Shown: positions 1 to 13,258, counted from the stretch's first letter. The stretch is 64,000 nt of DNA from Mya arenaria (GCF_026914265.1 NC_069125.1:5600117-5664116); one strand, 5' to 3'. Notes: a model not told the origin generated them from the sequence alone. Program-made: numbers and translations.

Positions 1-3000
1 GTGAAAATCATCTTTGGCACCTCTACGTAGGCTCAGACCCTTGGTATTTGTTATATAGCATCAAGGCCCTCTTGTTTTTTGTTGTTGTTTTTTTTTTTGG
101 TAGATTTTTCTGCAGAGTAGATAAAATCAATGTTTTGATCAGTTGAATTTTCGTACCAACACATTTTCTATTTCTTTTATATAAATTTAATTAGCATTTT
201 TTGAAAATCATGTGCTAAAAACAATCAGAGGAAGTAATGTTTATGCATTTTACTTTACTCAGGGGTTGGTGGGTAGAACAGGAAAGATTTGTTCAGCACT
301 TGATTGATTCAACGGCACTTAAAAGGTCAAAGGTCAACGTGTAGTCCTTTTAATTTACTGTTTTTGGATTATTCTTACAGCATACTTCTCAATATGGGCC
401 CAATGTGACAATTAATGTCCACTTTTATTTCATACCTGTTAAATTTTTGTCTTAAATATTTTAAGATTTCAAAATGATATATAGAAATCGTAATTATTAT
501 CTGTATAACACACTGTGTTTTCTGATTCTATAACACACAGTAGCATAGTGTGTATGCACAAATTACTGGACTTAGTAAAAGAAATATGTTGTTTTACGTT
601 CAATTTAAATGCTTTTGTAAAAGAACTTTTTTAAAAAAAAAATTAAAAAATGTTTGAAATTGAAGAAATAGTACCTTAGTTGGTTGAAATGTAGGATTGT
701 ATCCCTTCTCATTGCTTGCATAGGGATACATAGGTTGAACTTTAGTCTCGCGTGATATGGACTTGACACAAGCAACTCAAAGCTGTACAACACTACAGAC
801 CAATCAACTAACATAACATTCCCTATATATGATAGTTTATATAATAATATACTTAATCCATAGCATATAACAAGTGTTATATTGACCACTTGGTTCTATT
901 TGTTTGTCACATGATCAAAGAAAATGAAACGACGGAGAGGTTACACAATACTGTACGAGTATGTGTACACGTGGACTACTTATTGTGTGCCACGTCATGA
1001 AGGTCTATGTGTGCATTGTACACGTTTAAAATATGTACCATAACACAAGGGTTTATGCGACTATCAGCCAACTTACATATATTCGAAGTGAAATTTTGTA
1101 AATCCTTTTATTTAACGTTAATGTCTTAGTAGCCGCTTTGTGACCACTATAATTAATGCCTTTTATTGCACATACTTTCTGAGATTTATAAATATTCATG
1201 GTGCCATCTTTACAACAAGCATTTCAATACATTATTATTAAATTATTCTTGATTAAAATGAGGTATACATGATTTTGAAACATTTCTTGAATCAATTCAA
1301 TTTTTATTAGAATCTGCAGGTTATAATTGAATTTCATTTTTTTACTTAAGAGGAGTATTTAATAAGATACCCTGACCTTCTTACACTTTCTGAAAGGTTT
1401 GTTGAAAATATGGCACCCATGTAAATAGTTTGCACGACAATTGCATTTACTCATACAATTTTGTTTATTTGTATTTTCATGGTGTTCATTATCACAAATG
1501 GATTTGCTCATCTTCTAAGAGGCCACACGTTATATTGTAGTCCTTTTATTCTGTGAGAGGATATTTTATTATTTAATTTTTTACTCGTCTAAATCAGAAC
1601 AAATTATTTATATCGCAAGAAAATTAAATGATTTACATAAGATTTTCTAAGTGATTAACACTGCCGCCTTATATTGACATAGACAATCTTAACTCATGTT
1701 CAAGGTATGGATTTGTCGTGTTTCTTAGTTTGGCGTTTCAATTTTCCATAGGTCCGAAGAAAATGAGCAAATACCCATAACTCATGTTTTTGTGATATTC
1801 ATAATTATTCATATACATTTTGAAGTTGTACAGACATTTATTATTATATTATATACTTCTTAACTTTTTATTGCACGTAACACGCCTGTGAAATATGTTA
1901 TATTTTTACTATCGATTAGATTTTGATGAAATAAAATTTAAGAAACATAATGATGTGTCTTACTTTCTTGGTAAAAGAATCTCTATCTATATAGATCTAA
2001 GAAAATCTTAGATTTTATCATAGCATTGATTGTTAGTATATGTAGTTACTCCTAAGAAAAGAAAATCTAAGATTTTGTCATAGCCATGGTAGTTAGCAGT
2101 TACCCCGAACAAAGCGAAATAGAACAAACTCTTTGAGAAGTTGACTGAAATACAGTCTCATATAGCTGACGAGAGTCCTGATAGACTCTGGGGTGCGGAT
2201 GCTCTAAAGAGGGAAATTTGCAAAGTTGTTTCCACCTGATGGACATCTCTGTTACTTATTACTACTACTTGGTGATTTGGCTTCCCACCAGCCATTGGGG
2301 GATACAATTCTCCCGCAGCAAAATTAAACTTAGGTTTCTCGAGGCAGGCCGTTATGCGGAGGCAAACCTTTAACGCTACAAAATGAAATGTCTAAATACA
2401 TTTTTACATACCTTTGAATTCGACCTTGAATATATTGCTCTAAATTAGACTTTTGGTAGCATCTTATCTTACTAGACCTTATGTAGGGTCTAGATGTAAA
2501 AATAAGTTTACCGGTAATAACAAGTTCATTTTACGTTTGCCTGCAGACCCTATATTGAGTGGGGTGACACTATAATAAACAAACACTTTTACAATATGAT
2601 GTCTATTCTGTTGTTTTACACTAGTTACAGTTAATATATTTACAAAGTTTCTGTTATGTTTTTGGCAAAGTATTATGTACATGTTACTTTAATGGTGTTT
2701 TTTTCACAGTAGTAAAATTATAAATAGGCATATTGTTATATCATTATATTAAACACTCTCTTTTCCAGTTAAAATTGCCATTTTGTTTTATTTAGGCTTA
2801 AAACAAACAGAACATATGTTGAATACCGGTGTAAGATCTGAATTTATTTCATTTAAAATCATAGCAAAATACTTTTTAATTAAAATTAGAATTCTTAATA
2901 TTGCGTTATGTGACCACTCGGTGAAATAAATGTTGATCTTACACCAAAATGCAACAGATGTCCCCTTTTTATAACATATAACAAGAAAATTTCAAAACTT

Positions 3001-3424
3001 AAATTGATTTATCAACTTAAATTTTAAACATCATTACTTTCAATTTTCACATCTACTTAAGTAATCAATATAGAATATCATGCAATATAGCATCTAAAAT
3101 TGTATGTTAAATGTATACTTCAATGGCTTTGTTCCTGTTACATGGATGACTCTCAGTGAAATAAACACATAACATGTACATGTACATGTACATTAGAATA
3201 ATATGTAATGGTTAATTTCAATCATTAATGAAAATAATTAATAATTTGACACATACTAAAAATGATAATACATTATGTATAATGTATGTTCATTACAACA
3301 TTGTAATCATTGAGTTTTTAAATGAAATATATCACCATCTAGCACTGAGGTTTCGTTCACAACATTGTTTTCCATTTTTATCTTCACGAAGTAAGTCTGC
3401 TATATGTTTTTCCACTGACTGTCA
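1..3424. other. Gene-free AT-rich flank
   Basis: No coding exon could be supported on either strand. The only open stretch that looked faintly protein-like is about 38 codons near 2125-2239 on the plus strand, with no recognisable family and an in-frame stop just before it. The part next to 3425 is probably 3'UTR of the minus-strand TRIM-like gene: minus-strand AATAAA signals occur at about 2839-2844 and 2788-2793. A direct duplication at 1997-2105 is listed separately. Confidence 0.6.
1997..2105. repeat. Two-copy direct repeat, about 55 bp
   Basis: Two adjacent, slightly diverged copies share the core aagaaaatct(t/a)agatttt(a/g)tcatag followed by a ...gttag... tail. The second copy starts near 2053. 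This is a simple tandem duplication with no coding content seen. Confidence 0.6.
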
Positions 3425-5381
3425 CTACCGAAGTTCAACTACCAGAACGTCATCTTGAATTCCACCCACAATAAGTCTGCCAGTGCGGGTGCTGTACCAG
3501 ACTGCCTGTGGATGGTTGATGCCATCTCCCTCCCTGATTAATGTGGTCAGCTTATTCTTGCCTTCCTGGTCAACCTGCACCACTGTGTGGGAGCGAGATG
3601 AACATACAAACACAAGTCCACCCTCACTCACATGTACACGACAAGGCCAGTTAAAGTCAGGATCCTGTAGTGTGGACAGAATGTTTCCCTCATTGTCCAC
3701 TGTCACAACCTTGTTATATGCAGAGGCTGGAAAGAAAATCTTTCTGCCATCTGTACTAAAGGCGAATTGGTTCACTGTGGTGTTCTTAGAGTCATTTTCG
3801 TCTATTTTCTTCACCAGCATGCCAGCTGTGGTGTAGAGGTACAAGGCAGTGGCGGAGCCCACATAAAGGACACCCCCATGGTGACTGATAGAATAGCAGT
3901 TCTGGTCAACTGAGAACTTCCTGGTCATCTTAATGGTGCCAGCGGACACGGTGAGAAAGTGGACCTCATGTGTGACACGTTTACAATTAACAGTGACAGC
4001 CACTTCTTGGTCTGAGATGTGGCAGATGTCTCGTGGAAACAATGAGAGATCACAATGGGCAATGACCTTGAACTTGCTGCCAAACAACTTCGCTTTGGAA
4101 TTTGCTATATCTACAAGAACAATCTCACCGCCTGGAAGTTCTGTGATTCCAGTAATTTGACAGCGTTTTTTGTCTGCCTTTAATTTAGCTGGGAATGATT
4201 TCTTTCCTCTTAGCTTAAACACCTTAGAGGATTGGTTGACTGCTCCCAATGTCTTCAAGTCGGACAGAAATTGTTCAGCATGGGTGTCAAGCTGAAAATT
4301 GACAATAAGTTCTGGTTTTGTGGATATCTCCTGGAGCAGCCTGTTGGCCTCTGTCATCTTGTCCTGGCATTTTCTGTAACCAATGAAGGAGCTGGATTCA
4401 CTGTCCTCGTCCTGGGCGACGATGTTGTCCAAGAGGGCCCTAAGCTGGTCATGTATGTGTGTGCAGGCATTAATGTCCTTCTGTAGTGACCCATCTAGGT
4501 CAGCCAGGACACTGTCCATCTCTTCCACTGTCCTCTTCTCAAGCTCATCTAGCAGCTGATTCAGTGATGTCCTCAGTGCCTTGACCTTTGTCAGCATGGA
4601 CTGGCCTGAAGCTTTTAAGGAGTTCTGGTTCTTTTTCCTGGCCTCTCTCACCTGATCCAGGCTGGTTGTTACCTTGGTTACATTTGCTGGAAACTCCTTG
4701 AAGTAAGGCATCTTGTGTATCCCCCTGGCCAGGTCAGATATCAATACAATGCTTCTGCACATCCTGTGTGAGTGATAAGTGAACGAATGATAATTTTGGA
4801 AATTGAAATTCAGTTTAAATCTATACTTAACGATGACTATACAATGCCTCTTTGCCCCAAATTTTCAATTGCATATTGAAATTTGTTAAAAATTTAAGCT
4901 TAGATTTTAATTTTGTTATAAATGTCATGAAACATCAATAAAAAAAAAATAAGCATGAGTTGTGTAAACCTGAAATCGGTCTGAAGGAATCATATAATAT
5001 ACATGAATGTTAAATACGAATAAGGTTAAAAACCGAAACTTACCTATGTTTCAATGATACGCAGAGGTGACAACAGAGCTCATCATGATCCTCACACAGC
5101 AGCTCCACACATTTTGGAGGGTGAAGGTCGCATGTAACCAGGGTGTCAACTTGCCCCACCGACTTGTCCACATCCTTATGGCCCAACACAACATGTTCTT
5201 TGTGGACTTTTGCATGGAATGTCAAGCACTTGTCACAGAAATATTTGGAACAGTCCCCACAGAAATACTTGGCCTCAGTATTGAGATTGTCTTCTTTACA
5301 CAAAGAGCAGGAAAAGTCATGAATCAAATCAAGGGCATTTAACACTGTGTCTTGTAAGTAGTTCTTGTTTTTTGAAGCCAT
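3425..5381 (-). CDS. TRIM-like protein: two B-boxes, coiled coil, beta-propeller
   Basis: Two exons, 5044-5381 and 3425-4763, join through a consensus GTAAGT donor and a CACAG acceptor in matching phase (338 + 1339 nt) to give about 558 residues. Residues 25-63 form a first B-box (C25, C28, C41, C44, C49, C52, H60, H63) and residues 84-112 a second (C84, H87, C96, H99, C104, C107, H112). Heptad-like helices follow at about 130-280, including a segment rich in Glu and Leu. The C-terminal half (about 320-558) has repeating Gly/Asp-rich strands such as LPGGEIVLVD and HHGGVLYVG, as in the NHL/six-bladed propeller region of bivalve TRIM2/3/71/TRIM56-like proteins. No RING finger precedes the B-boxes, so direct E3 ligase activity cannot be assumed. 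Lineage-expanded TRIM genes in bivalves are often tied to immunity; the substrate here is unknown. The start Met at 5381 is the first in frame. Confidence 0.9.
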
Positions 5382-6212
5382 TTGGTTTCATCAAGTATTC
5401 CTCTTAAGGAATGATTCTTTAAGAAGTTTATATCCTTCAAATTGTTCAATTTCAATACGGTACCTATCACTGAACATTGAACTCATTCGCCATGATGATA
5501 AAATATTTATATCCCATAAACCTTCACGCATTCAATTTCAAATTAGGAAGTATAAAGCCTTTCGTTTACAAATACATGGTTTGTCAAGTAATTTTATAAA
5601 TTAGTGTTCTGAATTAAGAGGTACGTGAGCACAAATTCCCCCCCGTAGAAATATCGCCAATATGATAATGCATTAAATTGAAAATAATATAATAATGTAA
5701 TTATAATAATTTTTAATAGTTTTCAAACTGTATTGTGCACCTTCAAATATCAAGATCTTGCACATATGTTTTGAATGCTTGCATACAAGTCCTTATAACA
5801 GACCATGAATATTTATATTCCTCTGCTCATTTAAGCTCCAATTAAAAATAATTGGTGGCCTTTCGGTCATGGTCGGTATAAACATGCAAGAACTTTTACC
5901 TTGACCTAAATATTACCTTGCAAGTATGGAAAAACACTAATGAAGAGCCTTAACTACATATAATAATGCCCTGCTAATTTGGTAAAGTCGATAAGGAACA
6001 GAATCAAAGTTTGGAAAAAGTAAAGCGTTATATCTTTAGATACTTTATTGGCATATCATGTATTTTCAAAATAAACAACTTACATGTAGGATAATGCAAC
6101 AGAAAATAAAATCATACAACTATCAAATAAACATTTCTACTTTGTTTCTTTTCCTAGCAAGTAACAATGATAATTAGCGGGGATCCAGAATTTTAGAGAT
6201 CTAGCTAAGCTT
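5382..6212. other. Intergenic, TRIM-like gene 5' flank
   Basis: AT-rich sequence upstream of the TRIM-like start codon. I see no exon or clear promoter motif. It ends at the recombinase relic that begins near 6213. Confidence 0.5.
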
Positions 6213-6480
6213 TTGTTTCATTCTCCACATCAGGCACCTCCGATTACGCCTGGTATATTGCTAAAAATCAGAGACGTTATTGATATAGAAATTCCTTTTT
6301 ACGCCACAGTTTGGTGTGTTCTTTTATTTGCTTTTTATATGATGTGTAGAAAATCGAGTATTGTGCCCCCTACAAAATTGTCTTTTGATGGCACTAAATA
6401 TTTATGTCGCAATGATGTGACCTTGTCCGATTTTGGTATTTTTGTTAACCTTAAATACGCCAAGACACGTGAGAGAAGAG
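6213..6480 (+). mobile_element. Tyrosine recombinase relic (DIRS/Crypton-type)
   Basis: About 90 codons are open and read like the middle of a eukaryotic transposon tyrosine recombinase. PPITPGILLKIRDVID is followed by a hydrophobic helix, the segment FAFYMMCRKSSIVPP, in which the Arg after Cys sits where the catalytic Arg of this family lies, and then YLCRNDVTLSDFGIFV and a YAKTRERR segment like the usual W-S/A-K-T. In-frame stops lie just upstream, and the frame runs into a 52-bp satellite downstream, so both the N-terminal domain and the C-terminal H-x-x-R...Tyr part are missing. DIRS, Ngaro and Crypton elements share this domain and cannot be told apart from this fragment. Inactive. Confidence 0.75.
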
Positions 6481-7190
6481 CACTTGAGGATCACACCTTG
6501 GGGTGTATCCAGGATTGGAAATTAGAGCGGCGCACTTGAGGGTCACACCTTTGGGCGTATCCAGGATTGGAAATTAAAGGGGCGCATATGAGGGTCACAC
6601 CTTGGGGCGTATCCAGGATTTGACATTAGAGGGGCACACTTGAGGGTCACACTTTGGGGCGTATCCAGAATTTGACATTAGAGGGGCGCATATGAGGTCA
6701 CACTTTGGGGCATAACCAGGATTTGAAATTAGAGAGGGCACTTGAGGGTCACACCTTAGGGCGCATCCAGGATTTGACATTAGACGGTCACAGCTTTGGG
6801 CGTATCCAGGATTTGACATTAGAGGAGCGCACTTAAGAGTCACACCTTGGGCGTATCCAGGATTTGACATGAGAGGGGTGCATATGAGGGTCACACCTTT
6901 GGACGTATCCAGGATTTGAAATAAGAGAGGGCACTTGACGGTCACACATAAGGGCGTATCCAGAATTTGACATTTGAGGGTCACAGCTTGGGGTGTATCC
7001 AGGATTTGACATTAGAGGGGCACACTTGAGTCACACCTTCGGGCGTATCCAGGATTTGAAATTAGAGAGGGCACACATGAGAGTCACACCTTAGGGTGTA
7101 TCAAGGATTTGACATAAGATGGGCGCATGGGAGGGTCACACCTTGGGGCGTGTCCAGGATTTGATATTTGCAGGTTACACCTTGAGGTGT
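6481..7190. repeat. 52-bp satellite array, about 13 copies
   Basis: The unit is about 52 bp with the core gggtcacacc(t/a)t(t/a)gggcgtatc, then caggatttga and a tail cattagaggggcgca. Copies differ by small indels and substitutions, and some are shortened (for example near 6770-6790 and 6970-6985). The array abuts the recombinase relic, and its last copies decay into unique sequence around 7190. Reading frames across it on the minus strand give a repeating SNPGYA phrase and are a by-product of the repeat. Confidence 0.9.
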
Positions 7191-10100
7191 GCATTCCCTC
7201 CTACAGAAACCTCCAATATAAGCTCCCATTATAGCATTGGGTACGGGCCCCTGGATCTGCTTGAGAAGATGGCTTGATAATTTTAAACATCTAATTTCAA
7301 AAAAACAAAACAGAATTAACATACTATAAAATACTGCCCCATTTCTAAACTTAATAAAATTTATACTTAAGCAAGGCATCCGACCATGTTTGAATGCTAG
7401 GTTTACCATATTTCCCACTTAATAAAATGATGACTTATATGCATGATTTGTATTATTTATATTTGCAAAAGTAATGGACATCTAAAAGTTGCACTTTCAC
7501 AGATAAATAGTTTTGACAAGTTTTTGTTTCAGAAACAGCTGATTTTGGTATCAATGCCTTCCATGCAGTCATTTAAGATTACAAACTCACAATAGATCTC
7601 AATTGTTTGGTAAACTGTCGAAAATTCCATTTTTTTAAGTGTTAGTAACGCTTTTAGCCATAAAACATCAGTCTTCCAATATGAATATGAAAAAGTGTGA
7701 TCTGATCATTTGTCAGCAATCTTGTTTCATATAAAAAAGTTGTCAAAACGACCAATCTGTGAGAGGGAAGCTTTAATTCAATGTACTTATATATGTATTC
7801 ATATATACAATACAATAGGATTCCTTAATTCATTTTTATAACAAACACACACCTTTCAACATACATGCTCATAAATAAAAAAAAATCTCCAAACAATGCC
7901 ATTTTTTCCAGTGTCCCCTAGAGTGAATATATATATCTATATATTTATCTTATTACTGTAGTCATCATTTTTTTTTATTTCGAATGAAATGTGAACAAAA
8001 TGCTTGTATTAATGACAAAAAATCGTCAACAGTTTAAATTGGAGCTTTTTTTTCTAGTTTTTATTAACAAATATGACAGTAAATACTCTAATAGGCTGAA
8101 AGGCATTAATAATGCTATTGGATATTGAATTATTTAAGGCTTGGGTTTATAGAAATCTGTTCAAATGAATATCTTGTTGTTTGGTGTTTGTTCAAAAAAG
8201 TAATTAAAATAACTCAATTTCAACAGTTTAAACAAATTTGTTCCCATTTGATAAACTGTTTCGGGTTACGGTAGGGTCATTCTTTTTACAAAATGGGCGA
8301 GAAAGAATTACTACAAGTTTTTTTTAAAAGAAATGAAGTGAATTTTTTATAATTCTTGAATAAATTATTGAACTATTGGTGTAAATATAAGTAATGAATT
8401 GTGTGATTGATGTCAGTATCGGGAATATGAACGCAATAGGGCATGGAGTTCTTCGAACTCTGCACACTTTAACCACCTCAACTGTGTTCATACCCTGATA
8501 ATGATATCAACCCAGCTATACATTCCTTAATAAATGACATAAATATTGTTAAAGAAGTGTCTTATATATGACAGTCATTTCTAGCCATCTATAATGATAA
8601 TCTAGCTCTAAGGAACATGTGTAAAAATAAATTCAAAACAGTTACTGTTTCTTTCGTCAAATCCGCAATTAGCACTGCATAGCACTTTGGTCAAATTTTC
8701 TCAAATGGAGCACTACTACACCGACTAAAAGAAAACATGCACACAGATTGTACAATGCATATCATAGCTAGAAAAAAATGGCACAATACCAATACAGTCA
8801 AAACCCTTTGGTTTGATATCGCAGGGACTGGCCAAAATACTAGGAGCCTCGCTAACATCGAGCCAAATGTGAATGCTTACAAAGAGTAAAACAAAATTGG
8901 TCTTTAACATCCAGTTCGAGCCAATAAAAAAAAACTAATCAAGCTATATCGACCCAACAGGTTGACTGTAATTCCAAATTCATAATCAGTTAAAGAGACT
9001 TCGGATTGTTTTCAGACAAAATAAGATATTTCTATTATATTTTTTTTCATTTTTTTAAATTTATAAAATTGCATTCCTATAATTGCCTTACAATCGGAAA
9101 GATTTAATTTTTATTTTATCTAAACATTTCTTAGAATACTCTTCACAGTGTCTGATTTGTTTCAATAAATCACTGTCATGATTTCTCATTTTTCTGAGAC
9201 ATTAAAACAATCAAACTACAAATAGTATTTCTGAAAAATAGAACAATAATAAAAAATAATATATGTATAAGATATTTATGTTTATATAAATGAATACTTC
9301 AGATTAAATGTACATAATCATGAAAACATGAATAGAGATTCTGTAATAAATTAACAAAAATAATTTCAATATGATTCAATAGAGGGTGTTTTTTTCAACG
9401 AGGCCATGGGCAAGTTAAAATAATGTAGGTACGGTTACCAGACCGCCCATATTTTTAAGTCCAGACCCTAATTTAACAATGTTTTGATAAGGAATTGTTT
9501 TTATCAATAGTGGAAATATATTATTGTAGTGGCCGCTACAGTTTCGCCAAAGAGAAAGAGCTATTGTATCATATGATCTAAATTTCTCTGGTTTACAGAC
9601 TGAGAATAAATATTGTGGATAGCAATTAAAGGCAGGTGAATCTGAATGTCTAAGAAACAGCGTCTTGTCGCTAAGAAATATTTCTTAGAAAATAATTTGA
9701 ATGCTCTTAATACATAATAATTGCTATTATTATAAGTGCAAGGCGATACAGTTCACTTGACAACATAGATGTCAAAATGTGTGTGTAACAATATACAAAC
9801 ATTGTACACAGTAAAATGTTTTTTCCAAAATAAATTCTTTTCCTTACCCTCATACCTTGTTTTTTGTCAACATGTCAAAAGCCACAAAAATAATTCTTTT
9901 AAGCCTTAGCAAGGAGAATAGACAATCTTTAACAAATAGTTTACATAACAGATGAAGATTTAAACAAACAATATAAAACATATGATGATTTCAAAATAGC
10001 CCGTATTAACAATACATAAAACATTTAAAATCAATATATATATATTTCCATAACACATAAAATCACTAAAAACTACAACATAATTAATACAATGAACATT

Positions 10101-10540
10101 AATAATGACACTTTATGGCAAGAAAATCAGACATGGTACCTTTCTTTTAAAAGCATGCCTCGCTTGTATTTTAGATTTTAGGCACTTATTTATTAGAAAA
10201 TTTGAGAAGGACTTGTTCCGGAAGAAATTGCTTTTACATTTTCTTTTTGATACATTTGTTGAAGAAATTGAGCTTACTTTTTAACACCGTAAGTAAATGT
10301 TCTAATATTAGAATTAAATCATTAAATTGAACAAAAACAATACATTGAGCCACAGTAGGCAAGATCTACTTTAATTATCATTGATTAATCGTACACATAT
10401 TCAGAATAGGTTATGTTACACTAATTTATTATAGCTTGATTGAGAAGGCAGTTGAAAGCCGATATGAATCACTCTTAAGTCCTTTTCTTAAGTAGAAATC
10501 ACTATTGTGTCCTTTTTGAGAGGTCATGGGAAAGTACTAC
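7191..10540. other. Anonymous AT-rich intergenic DNA
   Basis: No exon, RNA gene or strong repeat was supported. Short simple-sequence runs (TA-rich near 7790-7930 and 10035) occur. Part of this may be 3'UTR of the minus-strand HIP1 gene if its last exon lies at 11-12.6 kb, but nothing in the sequence proves it. Confidence 0.4.
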
Positions 10541-10606
10541 TGGTGGGAATCAAACCCACAACCTCTTGGTTGAGACATGGACACCCTAAACCACTTGACC
10601 ACTCTA
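10541..10606 (-). mobile_element. tRNA-derived SINE head
   Basis: On the minus strand an RNA polymerase III A-box-like TGGTCAAGTGG (10586-10601) lies about 30 nt before a B-box-like GGTTTGATTCC (10546-10556), with a tRNA-like loop order. The acceptor stem and a proper anticodon stem are not formed, so it is a SINE head and not a working tRNA gene. The body of the SINE could not be delimited. Confidence 0.65.
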
Positions 10607-11402
10607 GAACAATTCTGATACATTTGTATGCGGAGAAAAAGGTAAAAATTATCGCAATTATTTTTACTGAGGTTTGTGGTATTCATGAACAACTTATATA
10701 GAAACTGAGAAAGAATTTAGTGGATGCCTTTAGTTAAATATTCCAGCTAGAGTAGATACAAATTCAAAACCTTTGACATTCAATTTATTTGTTAACATCA
10801 TTCAAATTTCCATTACTTTCAAAATGTGTTAAAAAAAGTAACATGAAATATGCAAAATATTTATTATTAAATGATTACATTATTATTTATATATACGCAT
10901 ATATATGTTTATATATATATATAATGAGCCTATTCCACATTCCGTAGCATCACAAATATACACACAAACATATCATTCCATACCAATATATACAAATAAT
11001 GTCATACTTTGTTCATAAACATTCAAAATTATGTGCCACAAGGTTTTATTTTCAGCAATTGTCCATTTTGCAGATTTTATTCCAACTGAAATAACATTTC
11101 TTTTCATTATTTAGACTTTTAAATTATAACACAAGAATGCTTTAACAATAATATTCAATATGTTGAGTTGGTCTTGTGGGTAGTAAAAACCATGAAAATG
11201 ATCTATCTTGCTATGTCTTGTGATGACCCAGTGGCATCTTCTCATGTCTTGTGGCGCCTACATGTCCTGTGACGTCTTTACTGTCCATTGATATTTTGTC
11301 TCCTGTTAATCGTTAATTAACTCTGAAAAAGAAAAGGTAAAACAAATTTAACTCATATGGGTCATATAAGATATTCGTTTCAAAATCAATTCAAAGACCT
11401 AT

Positions 11403-11461
11403 ACAAGTGGTGAAACTAAATTTATATCATAACAAGTGGTGAAACTAAATTTATATCATAA
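11403..11461. repeat. Two-copy tandem repeat, 29 bp
   Basis: Two perfect adjacent copies of a unit starting caagtggtgaaactaaattt. Recent local duplication, no other content. Confidence 0.85.
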
Positions 11462-12592
11462 ATGAAGTCTCCATTATGAACGTAACTATATATTTTTGAT
11501 AGATAACTTGTGAGATCACTCTTTATGTGACGTCATAAATATATTTGTAGTGATGCTCTCTATAAGGTAGAATTTATCTACAAATCATCATATTACTATA
11601 AATGATATAAATAGAATATAACATGAGTTATCACTCAATATGATTTTTAATGAATTTGTTTATTAAAATTTATAAAAACTTGACAATGCTTGTTTTTATC
11701 AGTTTTTTATATCCCACATTTAATAAATCTGGTATTAAATCATTACTCATATAATATCCTCTTTACAGTATATAATATAGAAGAAAACAATAATCCTATT
11801 AAATATATTGATTTATTTCATTTATTTTATGTAAAAATTAATATCATATGAAACATTGATGTGATTTAGTATCACGGGTTTCTATAAAATCATAAATATC
11901 ACTCAGCTTTGATATGAATGGAGATATATTAATGAGATATTTTGGCATTCTGATTAATGTCAAAAGAATGAGAAGGTGACAAAATGTGAAACTATTGGCA
12001 ATATAGCCTTTTCTATTGGGAGTATTCTTTGTGTGTTAGTAAAAGTGTCACTATGGTTAATTTTACCTAAAAAAATGAATGTACTGGGAAACAACTACAT
12101 ATGATATTGAAACTTTACACTCATGAAAACCATGCCTTCATTCTTAATAAACAACTCTTACTATATATGACACTCTTATGATCAAACAAAGATGGCAACA
12201 CTATATTTCAATCCAATCCCTGAGGACTAAAAATAAAACTTGTGTGAGTAAACACCAAAATGTTCAAATGAAACTGAAAGACAATGCAACGTGTAAGAGT
12301 TTCCAGAACTTCAACATCTGAAAGGAATGAAATGTGTTATTAAATAACATCACTATTTTTTTTACAATGGCCATTCAAAATGGCTATGCAGGTAACAGCC
12401 TAAGATGATAGAGGTCCCAGGTGTCTGTGGTTCGTCCCCTACATTGAACACCTTAGCATCATGTACCAGCATACTGTAACAGTGTGCACAATTCAGCTAT
12501 TCTAAGTTAGTAGAACCAAAATGCCCCCATAATAAGGGCCAGCAGTCCTTCACATCACATAAAGGCATGCCTCACCATGCCCCTACCTGACA

Positions 12593-12650
12593 TCACATCA
12601 TGGGGGCGTAATCCCATGGGCGGGACTCTCGACATTCGTCTTCCTCCTCC
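12593..12650 (-). CDS. Candidate terminal exon of HIP1 (tentative)
   Basis: Exon 29 of HIP1 ends in phase 0 at a possible donor. In this minus-strand stretch an AG at about 12651 is followed in phase 0 by an acidic run (EEEDE), then CRESRPWDYAPMM and a TGA stop (12593-12595). A branch-point-like ctgat lies upstream, but the pyrimidine tract is weak. GC content and codon use look more coding-like than the surroundings. The alternatives are that HIP1 simply stops at 17083, or that it splices to another acceptor such as the strong ttttctttttcag at about 11321, where the next in-phase codons would be AGT TAA. Confidence 0.3.
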
Positions 12651-13136
12651 TCCAAACATAAATCAGTTTAATAACATCATCGTTTTTCATATACTTTTAG
12701 TTTAAATCAATTAAAATTTGTCTGAAACACCTAACATATGTACGAATTGGAGACACTAATATCTACTTATCAACAAATTGTATGACTTATGTACCGGTAA
12801 CCTGAATAAAAAATGAATATCATTCAGCATTACAGATAAAATATTTTAGCTCTAATTATAAATGAAGTGCAAACTAATATGGCTTATCAGTTGATTGAAA
12901 AGTTTCATAATTTGTCTGTTAATATTTTTTTTAAGAAGGTGTTATTTGTGGGGGGTTTTGCAGAAAAAATTCAAATGCAAAAATATATACTATTTGGTAC
13001 ACAAAAGCAATTGTTTTGACTAGCAAGCAAAGAAAGTCAAAGTCAACAGAACCTAAGAATTATGTGAGACAATCATATGTAAGGTCCAAAACTTTTTAGA
13101 CTTTTAAGCAACGACATATATTATAAGTATCTTCAA

Positions 13137-13258
13137 TGGCCGAGAGTGTAAGATTGTGACCCGAGTGTAGGGTGTTTTGCGGAAACGAGGTTTACCGAGT
13201 TTCCGCAAAACACCCTGCGCGAGGGTCGGAATGAACCTATCTTACACGACCGGCTATG
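13137..13258. mobile_element. Fold-back element with perfect 18-bp hairpin
   Basis: Perfect inverted arms at 13169-13186 and 13199-13216 (agggtgttttgcggaaac and its complement) flank a 12-nt loop. Outer imperfect arms (ggccgagagtgtaagat against atcttacacgaccgg) extend the structure to about 120 bp. The core is GC-rich compared with its surroundings. A further pair, cccacctcag at 13274 and ctgaggtggg at 13698, suggests it may be the end of a larger non-autonomous DNA element of about 0.6 kb. Confidence 0.7.

Noticed and set aside
2125..2239. Short protein-like plus-strand frame (KLTEIQSHIADESPDRLWGA...)
   Set aside because: Only about 38 codons, no family recognised, no partner exons. Could be a relic, but not supportable.
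3483..4486. Plus-strand ORFs opposite the TRIM-like gene
   Set aside because: Shadows of the minus-strand coding exon.
6595..7418. Minus-strand ORFs with repeating SNPGYA phrases
   Set aside because: By-product of the 52-bp satellite; no splice or start support.
10530..10610. Possible tRNA gene
   Set aside because: A and B boxes are present but acceptor and anticodon stems do not form; fits a SINE head.
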